Source of the DNA: an uncultured Clostridia bacterium
Lineage (GTDB): Bacteria > Bacillota > Clostridia > TANB77 > CAG-508
Assembly: GCA_948946035.1 (NCBI GenBank)
Contig: CARBKU010000054.1
Location: 1-7,656, forward strand
Direction of reading: 5' to 3'
DNA length: 7,656 nucleotides
In this document: positions 1-5,595 of the stretch, in pieces
Position numbering within the stretch: the stretch's first letter is position 1
Layout: every line of letters starts with the position of its first letter
Notes under the pieces: generated by a model
Told to the model about the DNA's origin: nothing
Databases searched by the model: none
Seen by the model: the letters and a program-made list of their open reading frames with translations, nothing else
Translations under genes and position numbers: made by a program

Positions 1-48
1 TTTATATCTTGCATTTTCCAATAAGATAAATAAATGTGTTTCTTTCAT
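1..48 (-). CDS. Start of an unidentified gene, cut by the left window edge
   Basis: Only the first 16 codons are in the window, reading MKETHLFILLENARYK. The start is supported by an AGGAG Shine-Dalgarno sequence at 54-58, five bases before the ATG. That ribosome binding site overlaps the TAG stop codon of the upstream ABC ATPase gene, so the two are almost certainly co-transcribed and perhaps translationally coupled. Its place directly after Wzm/Wzt-type export genes suggests another polysaccharide assembly or modification enzyme, but that is inference from position only. The 16 residues are too few to assign a family. Confidence 0.7.
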   Translation of the reverse strand, partial: MKETHLFILLENARYK

Positions 49-56
49 AATAACTC

Positions 57-1385
57 CTAATTATCTATTTTCGTTACATATGCTTCTGTATCTAAGTTGT
101 AATATCCAACAAATTTTTTACTAGACATTACTTCAAATATCATTAAATCATAATTTCTATTTAATACTACAATTTCTCCATTATAATCATATCTAGTAGA
201 ACTTAATGATAATGTATATTTTCCTGGTGCTAATTGAAATTTTTGTTTGAATTCACAAACATATCTCTCTCCTTTTTTACATTTTCCTGTATAGTAATTT
301 AAGAAATTAGTATTTGTTCCACAAATTTCTTTACCATAAAAGTCTTTTATTGTCATAGAAAATATAGGACATTCTATATCTGCATTAAATTTAGCCTTTA
401 ACTTAACTATTATTTCTTCTTGGCTATCTATAATACAAGTTGGCTCTCCTTTTGTATTAAAAATACCAAAATCTATTATTTCTGCTTCTCCATTTCCATA
501 TTTTATGACATCTGGATTTATTGTGAAATATTTTTTCCATTCTATGCTTTCATCATTTACGCCTAATATAGCATCTGTTTTTTCTTCTGTTTTATTTGAT
601 TTTTCTGGATTTAACTCTTGTTGTTTTAACATACCAGTAATTAATTTTTTGTAGTTTTCAACTCCATCTTTTACTCCACCATCAAATATTTTTTTACCAT
701 CATTCATTATTATTGTTCTAGTACAATTATTTAAAACATCATTAATGCTATGTGTAACAAATATAATTGTTTTATCCTTCTTTTTTAGTTGTTCAAATTT
801 TTTAAAGCATTTTAATTGAAATGCCATGTCTCCAACTGATAAAACTTCATCTACTATTAAAATGTCTGGGTCTACATTAATTGCACATGCAAATGCTAAC
901 CTAGCAAACATTCCTGATGAATATGTTTTTACTGGTTGATATATATGGTCACCAATATCTGCAAATTGTATAATTTCTGGCTTTCTTTTTTCTATTTCTT
1001 CTTTTGTTAAGCCCATTACTTGTCCATGTTGATATATGTTTTCCATTCCTGTCAAATCCATATTAAATGCTGCACCTAATTCTAAAAGTGAACTTATTTT
1101 GCCTTTAATTTCCATTGTTCCACTGCTTTGAGTTACTACACCTGTAATCATTTTTAATAATGTTGATTTACCAGCACCATTTTTTCCTAAAATTCCTAAT
1201 ACTTCACCTTTTTTAATTTCTAAAGAAAAATCATCTAATGCTTTAAATACTTGATGTCTATTTAAGCTTGGTATTAAGGTTTCTATTAGTCTGTCTTTTT
1301 TTCTTGAAAACATTTTATAGTTTTTACAAAGATGTTCTATTTTTACAACAATTTCTTTTTTATTATCTGTTTGCTTTTCTTCCAA
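57..1385 (-). CDS. wzt: Polysaccharide-export ABC transporter ATPase with Wzt-type C-terminal domain
   Basis: This is the cytoplasmic ATPase that powers export of a finished surface glycan through the Wzm-type permease encoded two genes upstream. The 442 residues show an ABC domain (about 13-250) with Walker A GKNGAGKST at 67-75, signature SSGMF at 156-160, Walker B ILIVDE at 175-180 and switch histidine H212. A charged linker (250-280) leads to a beta-rich domain (about 280-420) carrying the GTNTN and late R-NYD patterns of the Wzt carbohydrate-binding tail, which in known family members recognises the polymer being exported. The start is a TTG at 1383-1385, chosen because AAAGGAG lies eight bases upstream; the first in-frame ATG is Met25, too close to the ABC core. 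The gene follows the glycosyltransferase by 20 bases. The symbol is a family-level name; RgpD- and TagH-type proteins are relatives, but TagH lacks this kind of tail. The glycan itself is unknown. Confidence 0.93.
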   Translation of the reverse strand: MEEKQTDNKKEIVVKIEHLCKNYKMFSRKKDRLIETLIPSLNRHQVFKALDDFSLEIKKGEVLGILGKNGAGKSTLLKMITGVVTQSSGTMEIKGKISSLLELGAAFNMDLTGMENIYQHGQVMGLTKEEIEKRKPEIIQFADIGDHIYQPVKTYSSGMFARLAFACAINVDPDILIVDEVLSVGDMAFQLKCFKKFEQLKKKDKTIIFVTHSINDVLNNCTRTIIMNDGKKIFDGGVKDGVENYKKLITGMLKQQELNPEKSNKTEEKTDAILGVNDESIEWKKYFTINPDVIKYGNGEAEIIDFGIFNTKGEPTCIIDSQEEIIVKLKAKFNADIECPIFSMTIKDFYGKEICGTNTNFLNYYTGKCKKGERYVCEFKQKFQLAPGKYTLSLSSTRYDYNGEIVVLNRNYDLMIFEVMSSKKFVGYYNLDTEAYVTKIDN

Positions 1386-1393
1386 TATTGTTT

Positions 1394-1400
1394 CTCCTTT
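1394..1400 (-). promoter_or_regulatory. Ribosome binding site that fixes the TTG start of the ATPase gene
   Basis: On the minus strand AAAGGAG is followed by eight bases and then TTG GAA GAA. No ATG occurs at a usable distance in this frame, so the Shine-Dalgarno placement is the evidence for a TTG start. A TTG start commonly lowers translation relative to ATG. Confidence 0.75.
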
Positions 1401-1405
1401 CGGTA

Positions 1406-2395
1406 TTATCTCTTTCCTAATAGTTTTAATGTAAAATGTCTTATCTTAAATAGCCCTTTTCCAATTAGTGGCATGTTCATAATTATAAAGTTTTCTATAT
1501 AGTACATAAATGTCTCTGTTTTGTATAATTGATGGAATATTTTCCACCCTTTAAAATTAAAGTTTTTCTTTTGCTCTAACATTTTATAATAGTTTAAAGC
1601 TTTTGTATTTACTTCTTGTAGTTCTTTAGGAAACCTTTCGTTGTTATCAACATATGTTCCAAAAACACCTAGTTTTATTTCTATAAATAATTTTCTTACT
1701 TGTTCTAACTTTGTAAATTTATGTGATCTTTTTTCTGTTCCTATTGCATTATTTCCATGTTGTCTATATTTTATATAGGGTTGTGGCATATATGCTAATT
1801 TTCCATTAACTCCTACTATAATTCCAAGCCAATGGTCATGTGGAACGTATTCAGATTTATTTGGTACTGGCATAATTTTTGATATCATTTCTTTTTTGCA
1901 TAACGTTGTACATCCTGTTACACAATTGTATAAATAATTTACTTTGTAACTGTTTATACATTTTTTTATTTTTCTATTTAATCGCATAAACTCTCCAAAT
2001 GATTTATGGATTGTTTTTAAATTTTCATCTACTACTTCTAAATCTCCAAATACTAAGTCTGCATTATTATTTTTTAATGTTTCATATGATTTTTCTATCT
2101 TTTCTGGTAACCATATATCATCTTGATCTGCTAGCATAAATAGTGGGTTCGTTTCTTGTTTTATTAAAAATTCAAAGTTTTTTATATATCCTAGATTTTT
2201 TTCTTGATAATGAATTTCTATTCTTTCGTCTTTTTGATATTTTTTTAGTATTTCTTTTGTTCCATCTTTTGAACAGTCATCTGAAATTATTAATCTTATA
2301 TTTTGATATGTTTGGTTTAGTATACTATTGATTTGTTCTTCCAAATATTTTTCGCCATTATAAGTGGCCATTAACACGTCAATTTGTTCTTTCAT
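1406..2395 (-). CDS. Family 2 glycosyltransferase (rhamnosyltransferase-like)
   Basis: This is a GT-A fold glycosyltransferase that probably adds a sugar from a nucleotide-sugar donor to a growing lipid-linked or wall polysaccharide at the inner membrane face. The N-terminus, IDVLMATYNGEKYLEEQI, is the family 2 nucleotide-binding strand. The metal/donor motif is ADQDD at 89-93. H186-D187-H188-W189 lies where the family places its acceptor-side catalytic acid, and YRQHGNN follows at 210-216. These features resemble RgpB/WbbL-type rhamnosyltransferases, but the sugar cannot be proved from sequence. Length is 329 residues; the last ~100 are basic and aromatic with no clear transmembrane span and may form a membrane-associating tail. 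The ATG has only a weak AGGAT-like site upstream. Its position between the permease and the ATPase of one exporter strongly suggests it acts on the exported glycan. Confidence 0.9.
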   Translation of the reverse strand: MKEQIDVLMATYNGEKYLEEQINSILNQTYQNIRLIISDDCSKDGTKEILKKYQKDERIEIHYQEKNLGYIKNFEFLIKQETNPLFMLADQDDIWLPEKIEKSYETLKNNNADLVFGDLEVVDENLKTIHKSFGEFMRLNRKIKKCINSYKVNYLYNCVTGCTTLCKKEMISKIMPVPNKSEYVPHDHWLGIIVGVNGKLAYMPQPYIKYRQHGNNAIGTEKRSHKFTKLEQVRKLFIEIKLGVFGTYVDNNERFPKELQEVNTKALNYYKMLEQKKNFNFKGWKIFHQLYKTETFMYYIENFIIMNMPLIGKGLFKIRHFTLKLLGKR

Positions 2396-2415
2396 ATTTC
2401 TATCCTATTCTCGAT

Positions 2416-2460
2416 ACTAGTTAGCATTATATACTTTAGATTTGTATAAGCCTAACTGGT
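2416..2460. repeat. Imperfect hairpin between permease and glycosyltransferase genes
   Basis: The 76-base gap between the two genes holds an inverted repeat. ACTAGTTAG at 2416-2424 pairs with CTAACTGGT at 2452-2460, and inside it TATAC at 2430-2434 pairs with GTATA at 2444-2448 around a 9-base loop. As plus-strand RNA the outer nine positions all pair (one G-U); in the minus-strand mRNA one becomes an A-C mismatch. No U-run follows on either strand, so it does not look like a terminator. It may be an mRNA stability or processing element that tunes expression inside the operon. Confidence 0.55.
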
Positions 2461-2471
2461 AATTTTATTTT

Positions 2472-3263
2472 TTATAATACGTCAGCAAAGTCTTTTTTAC
2501 TCTTTTTAAATATATAATTTCCCCATATAAACATTATAAATGTAATTATCCAAAAGACTATTGTGTATATAAAATTGTTTTCTGTTACTATATTACTTGA
2601 TATAAATGAGTCCCTAAATCCTGTTACTAGATAATTGAATGGCATGCATTTCATTATTGCTAATATTGTTGGGTGATTTTCAAGCATTGATAAATTCCAT
2701 ACTACTGGAGTAAACCAGAAAAATAATTGCATTGCTATTCCTAGTAATTGCGAAAAGTCTGGTACTAGTGTTGTTATTGCTGATGTGAATCTTGTAAATG
2801 CTATGAAAAATGCATATGCTGATATTATTATATATATTACTTGTATGAAATTTGGAATGTATTTAAATATTATTCCTACTACTATTGCTACTATAAATAG
2901 GAATATTGCAACAAAACTACTTGCTATTATTGATATTATTGGAATTATATCTACTGGAAATACTACTTTTTTTACTAAATAACTATATGTTCTTATTGAA
3001 CTGCTTGCGTTTATTATTGTGTCATTTATACATTGCCACATTGCCATTCCTGGTAAAAACCATACTATATATGGGTCATTTCCTGCACTTCCTGTTTTTA
3101 GTATATATTGAAATACTATTACATATGTTATCATAAATACAAATGGTTGTAAGAAGCCCCATATGCTTCCTAGACTTGTATTTGCAAATCTATTTTTAAA
3201 GTCGTTTTTTCCTAATGAAAATGCTAGTTTTTTGTTTTTTATTAGAGTTTTTATAAATTCCAT
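2472..3263 (-). CDS. wzm: ABC-2 type polysaccharide-export permease (Wzm/TagG/RgpC family)
   Basis: This is the membrane subunit of the glycan exporter; two copies are expected to form the channel energised by the ATPase at 57-1385. The 263-residue length is normal for the family. The cytoplasmic N-terminus carries the family pattern SLGSIWGFLQP at 30-40. About six hydrophobic membrane segments follow (approximately 36-56, 63-80, 104-133, 138-158, 172-190, 231-251), with FWFTPVVW at 182-189 and MPFNYLVTGFRD at 207-218. The end is basic (KKSKKDF). The ATG at 3263 is fixed by an in-frame TAA directly upstream. The nearest AGGAG is 14 bases away, unusually far, so translation may be modest. It is first in its operon, behind a TTGACA-17-TAAAAT promoter. 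Isoleucine codons are strongly ATA-biased, unlike the glycyl-tRNA synthetase gene. The symbol is a family-level name. Confidence 0.92.
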   Translation of the reverse strand: MEFIKTLIKNKKLAFSLGKNDFKNRFANTSLGSIWGFLQPFVFMITYVIVFQYILKTGSAGNDPYIVWFLPGMAMWQCINDTIINASSSIRTYSYLVKKVVFPVDIIPIISIIASSFVAIFLFIVAIVVGIIFKYIPNFIQVIYIIISAYAFFIAFTRFTSAITTLVPDFSQLLGIAMQLFFWFTPVVWNLSMLENHPTILAIMKCMPFNYLVTGFRDSFISSNIVTENNFIYTIVFWIITFIMFIWGNYIFKKSKKDFADVL

Positions 3264-3310
3264 TTATTGCTTTTCATCTCCTGTTTTTTTATTAGTTTTT
3301 TACATGGTAT

Positions 3311-3339
3311 ATTTTACCTTTAATTGGCTGTTTTGTCAA
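3311..3339 (-). promoter_or_regulatory. Sigma-A type promoter of the polysaccharide-export operon
   Basis: On the minus strand a perfect -35 TTGACA (3334-3339) is followed by a 17-base spacer and a -10 TAAAAT (3311-3316). Transcription should start near 3304, about 40 bases before the permease ATG. No other element this good lies upstream of the operon within the gap. Confidence 0.8.
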
Positions 3340-3358
3340 TAAAACTAAGGTTTAAGTT

Positions 3359-3386
3359 TCGACTTTTTACAAGAGTAGGTTATAAT
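3359..3386 (+). promoter_or_regulatory. Possible rightward promoter in front of the nested inverted repeat
   Basis: A perfect -10 TATAAT at 3381-3386 has a partial -35 TCGACT at 3359-3364 (four of six consensus bases), with a 16-base spacer. The predicted start near 3393 lies about 20 bases before the nested inverted repeat. It would diverge from the export-operon promoter 20 bases away. In AT-rich DNA a chance TATAAT is common, so support rests on the combination of both boxes, location, and the hairpin with a plus-strand U-rich tail at 3710-3745. Confidence 0.4.
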
Positions 3387-3411
3387 ATATGATTTTTTGT
3401 GTTTAATATCT

Positions 3412-3610
3412 TGAAAATACTGATATATAAATATTTATGCAGTATAGAATGTGATTGAAATGCATTTAAAAATTCTTTGAAATATATGGAGTAATGTTCG
3501 CGTCGAGCGTAGCGAGGACTAAGTGAAAGAGGCTCCATATATTTCATTAGAATTTTTTATGTATGTAATGAACCGAGATACAAAGAAATATTTATATATC
3601 AGCATTTTCA
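3412..3610. repeat. Nested inverted repeat with GC-rich tip: hairpin element or structured RNA
   Basis: This fills the core of a 493-base gap between genes. The outer arms, 3412-3436 and 3586-3610, are complementary over 25 bases with one mismatch. Inner arms 3468-3491 and 3533-3557 are complementary over about 24 bases apart from a small defect after AATTCT, and extend by ATGCAT (3460-3465) with ATGTAT (3559-3564). Between outer and inner arms are unpaired stretches of about 21-23 bases. The tip, 3492-3532, contains GTCGAGCGTAGCGAGGAC (3502-3519), strikingly GC-rich in this AT-rich DNA; GTC/GAC and GC/GC can pair around a GTA loop with G-A appositions. The whole would fold as one long rod on either strand. 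There is no open reading frame of note inside and no clear target-site duplication. It could be a structured RNA gene, a MITE-like mobile hairpin or an intergenic repeat family; the sequence alone does not decide. Confidence 0.75.
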
Positions 3611-3709
3611 TAGAATAATATTAGTAAAAGTATTATCCAGTAACAAAATATTTATAACATTTTTAGCGATTGCCTTACAATAAAAAATAAAAAGAGGATA
3701 ATTTTTATT

Positions 3710-3745
3710 AGCCCCATTCTTCAACAAGTTTGGGGCTTTCTTTAT
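3710..3745 (+). terminator. Intrinsic terminator-like hairpin downstream of glycyl-tRNA synthetase
   Basis: AGCCCCA at 3710-3716 pairs with TGGGGCT at 3731-3737, and CTT/AAG close a CAAC loop inside. On the plus strand it is followed by TTCTTTAT, a usable U-rich tail. On the minus strand the tail begins AATAAAAATTAT, poor in U. It therefore fits best as the end of a rightward transcript from the nested repeat. It also lies only 19 bases past the synthetase stop codon, so it may protect or weakly end that mRNA too. Confidence 0.6.
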
Positions 3746-3756
3746 ATCATTAAATA

Positions 3757-5139
3757 TTAAAATTCTATTTTTTCTTGAATCCAATTTTCTAATTCATCAA
3801 TTTTAACTCTTACTTGTTCCATTGTATCTCTATCACGTATTGTAACAGAATTATCTTCAAGAGTATCAAAATCAATTGTAACACAATAAGGTGTTCCTAT
3901 TTCATCTTCTCTTCTATAACGTTTACCTATTGTACCAGCTTCATCATAATCGCACATAAACTTTTTAGCAAGTTTTTGATAAACCTCATCTGCCTTATCT
4001 GATAACTTTTTAGAAAGTGGCAATACTGCTACTTTATATGGAGCTATTGCTGGATGCAAATGTAGAACTGTTCTTGTATCTCCTTCTGCAATTTCTTCTT
4101 CATCATAAGCATTACATAAAAATGCTAATACTACTCTATCTGCTCCTAAAGATGGCTCAATAACATATGGTACATATTTTTCATTTGTTTCTGGGTCTTG
4201 ATATGACAAATCTTGTTTTGAGTGATTAATATGTTGTGACAAGTCATAATCAGTTCTATCTGCAATTCCCCATAACTCTCCCCAACCGAAAGGGAAAGCA
4301 AATTCTATATCTGTAGTAGCTTTACTATAAAATACTAATTCTTCTGGAGAATGATCTCTTAGTCTAATATTTTCTTTTTTAATTCCTAAATCTAACAACC
4401 ATTTTTCACAATATGCTTTCCAATATTGATGCCATTCTAAATCTGTACCTGGCTTACAGAAAAACTCAAGTTCCATTTGTTCAAACTCACGTGTTCTAAA
4501 AGTAAAGTTCCCAGGTGTTATTTCATTTCTAAAAGCTTTACCTATTTGTGCAATACCCATTGGCATTTTCTTTCTTGAAGTACGCAACACATTTTTAAAA
4601 TCTACAAAAATTCCTTGAGCAGTTTCTGGTCTTAAATAAATTTCTGATGTAGAATCTTCTGTTACACCTTGGAAGGCTTTAAACATTAAGTTGAATTTTC
4701 TAATATCTGTAAAATTAGCTTTTCCGCAATTAGGACATGTTATTTTATTATTAGCTATAAAATCTATCATCTCTTTATCTGACATTCCATCTGCAATCAT
4801 ATCTTTTCCTTTGTCATGTGCCCATTCTTCTATTAGTTTATCTGCTCTATGTCTTGTTTTACATTCTTTACAGTCAATTAATGGGTCAGAAAAACCTCCT
4901 ATATGACCTGAAGCAACCCAAGTTTCTGGATTCATTAAAATCGCAGCATCTAATCCTACAATATCCTTTTGTTCTTGAATAAATTTCTTTCTCCAAGCAT
5001 TTTTCACATTATTTTTAATCTCATTTCCTAAAGGTCCATAATCCCAAGTATTTGCTAATCCTCCATAAATTTCTGAACCTGCATAAATAATTCCTCTGTT
5101 TTTGCATAAAGCTACTAAAGTATCCATTGACTTTAACAT
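3757..5139 (-). CDS. glyQS: Glycine--tRNA ligase, single-chain homodimeric type
   Basis: This cytoplasmic class II synthetase charges tRNA-Gly with glycine using ATP. The 460-residue length matches the Firmicutes one-subunit form (about 460), not the alpha2-beta2 GlyQ/GlyS enzyme. Visible features are the N-terminal RGIIYAGSEIYGGLANTWDY region, a zinc-site pattern of C90-x2-C93 and C135-x2-C138 in the insertion, motif 2 FRNE at 203-206 with arginines R215 and R217 following, motif 3 GADRVVLAF at 332-340, and a C-terminal anticodon-binding domain from about 365 to the end. The ATG at 5137-5139 follows AGGAGG at a normal distance, which favours it over Met5. A T-box leader upstream puts expression under control of uncharged tRNA-Gly. 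Isoleucine codons near the start are mostly ATT, unlike the ATA-rich export genes. It is transcribed alone; an inverted repeat element lies on each side. Confidence 0.98.
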   Translation of the reverse strand: MLKSMDTLVALCKNRGIIYAGSEIYGGLANTWDYGPLGNEIKNNVKNAWRKKFIQEQKDIVGLDAAILMNPETWVASGHIGGFSDPLIDCKECKTRHRADKLIEEWAHDKGKDMIADGMSDKEMIDFIANNKITCPNCGKANFTDIRKFNLMFKAFQGVTEDSTSEIYLRPETAQGIFVDFKNVLRTSRKKMPMGIAQIGKAFRNEITPGNFTFRTREFEQMELEFFCKPGTDLEWHQYWKAYCEKWLLDLGIKKENIRLRDHSPEELVFYSKATTDIEFAFPFGWGELWGIADRTDYDLSQHINHSKQDLSYQDPETNEKYVPYVIEPSLGADRVVLAFLCNAYDEEEIAEGDTRTVLHLHPAIAPYKVAVLPLSKKLSDKADEVYQKLAKKFMCDYDEAGTIGKRYRREDEIGTPYCVTIDFDTLEDNSVTIRDRDTMEQVRVKIDELENWIQEKIEF

Positions 5140-5191
5140 AAAAATTCCTCCTTATTTTATAATTATTTTTTCCTTCGTCATAAAAATTATC

Positions 5192-5320
5192 ATAAAATGA
5201 ATCAAAATTAGTATATTGTGCATTTTTATTATAATTTTTAAGCTGAAGGTATACATTGGTACATCAAAGCTTGGAAATTATAATAAAAATGTGCAATATG
5301 CTGATTTTCATTCATTTTAT
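5192..5320. repeat. 129-bp inverted repeat between the T-box terminator and the glycyl-tRNA synthetase start
   Basis: Arms 5192-5237 and 5275-5320 are complementary at 41 of 46 positions. The 37-base centre has a further AAGCT/AGCTT pair (5240-5244, 5268-5272). The outer end lies directly after the U-run of the T-box terminator, and the inner end is about 40 bases before the ribosome binding site, so it would form a long hairpin in the read-through mRNA leader. Four of five mismatches are G-U pairs if read as plus-strand RNA but A-C mismatches in the minus-strand mRNA. TTATCA occurs at 5187-5192 and 5317-5322, overlapping the arm ends, and could be a target-site duplication, though this is weak in AT-rich DNA. 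A MITE-like insertion or a regulatory or processing hairpin are the main options. Confidence 0.8.
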
Positions 5321-5321
5321 C

Positions 5322-5361
5322 AAAAAACTTTCGAGCCTAGCCTTAGCTAGGGACGAAAGTT
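5322..5361 (-). terminator. T-box regulated intrinsic terminator
   Basis: In minus-strand RNA AACTTTCG (5354-5361) pairs with CGAAAGTT (5326-5333), with an upper CTAGC/GCTAG stem, followed by a U-run at 5322-5327. The TCCCT at 5349-5353 in its 5' half is also needed to pair with AGGG of the T-box motif, so terminator and antiterminator are mutually exclusive. When glycine is plentiful, charged tRNA-Gly should leave this hairpin free to stop transcription before the synthetase gene. Confidence 0.9.
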
Positions 5362-5541
5362 ATATTTCCGCGTTTCCACCCTAATTCTTAAAATAGTCTT
5401 CTATTTTAAGCACCTTAGTTTAAGTGTTACTCCAAAGTTCCCCATACTTTTTTTATTATTGGTATCTCACCATCACCAATTCTCTTTGAAATAAATTTTT
5501 CAGTATTTTTTCTTTTTCATTGTAACTATATTTAATTGATT
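5322..5541 (-). promoter_or_regulatory. Glycine-responsive T-box riboswitch leader
   Basis: This RNA leader senses uncharged tRNA-Gly and lets transcription continue into the synthetase gene. The T-box motif AGGGTGGAAACGCGG lies at 5368-5382. Its TGGA can pair with a UCCA tRNA 3' end, fitting the U discriminator of bacterial tRNA-Gly. Stem III is a perfect 10-bp hairpin at 5387-5410. Stem I is short: CAAAG (5484-5488) pairs with CTTTG (5433-5437), preceded by AGAGA-type sequence on the 5' side, with an upper ATTGGT/ACCAAT hairpin (5458-5463, 5475-5480). Just before the 3' base of stem I is GGGGAA; GGA followed by A is the best specifier codon, with GGG the alternative, and both are glycine. 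The upper stem I is reduced compared with long T-boxes. The 5' end is inferred from the promoter at 5548-5576. Confidence 0.92.
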
Positions 5542-5547
5542 TCATAT

Positions 5548-5576
5548 ATTGTATTATCAGTTTTAAAAAAAGTCAA
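5548..5576 (-). promoter_or_regulatory. Promoter of the T-box/glycyl-tRNA synthetase unit
   Basis: On the minus strand TTGACT (5571-5576), a 17-base spacer and TACAAT (5548-5553) form a near-consensus sigma-A promoter. Transcription should begin near 5541, just upstream of stem I of the T-box. Its -35 box is 19 bases from the -35 box of the oppositely directed tRNA-Trp promoter. Confidence 0.75.
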
Positions 5577-5595
5577 TATTTTTTTCTAAAAATTG

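Noticed and set aside
3251..3277. Eight-codon leader peptide (MKSNKWNL) overlapping the permease start
   Set aside because: Its AGGAG abuts the ATG with no spacer, so it would initiate poorly. The longer-spaced permease ATG explains the Shine-Dalgarno sequence well enough.
3412..3440. Hammerhead-like core in the outer arm (ACTGATAT)
   Set aside because: The required CUGANGA and GAAA core elements are not present in the right arrangement, so a self-cleaving ribozyme cannot be supported.
3494..3526. Ten-codon open reading frame (MFASSVARTK) inside the GC-rich tip of the nested repeat
   Set aside because: The possible GGAG is only two bases before the ATG and is sequestered in the stem, and so short a frame occurs easily by chance. 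It is better seen as structured sequence than as a peptide gene.
3412..3610. CRISPR array or IS200/IS605 element
   Set aside because: There are no spaced direct repeats and no transposase or guide-associated gene nearby; the structure is inverted, not tandem.
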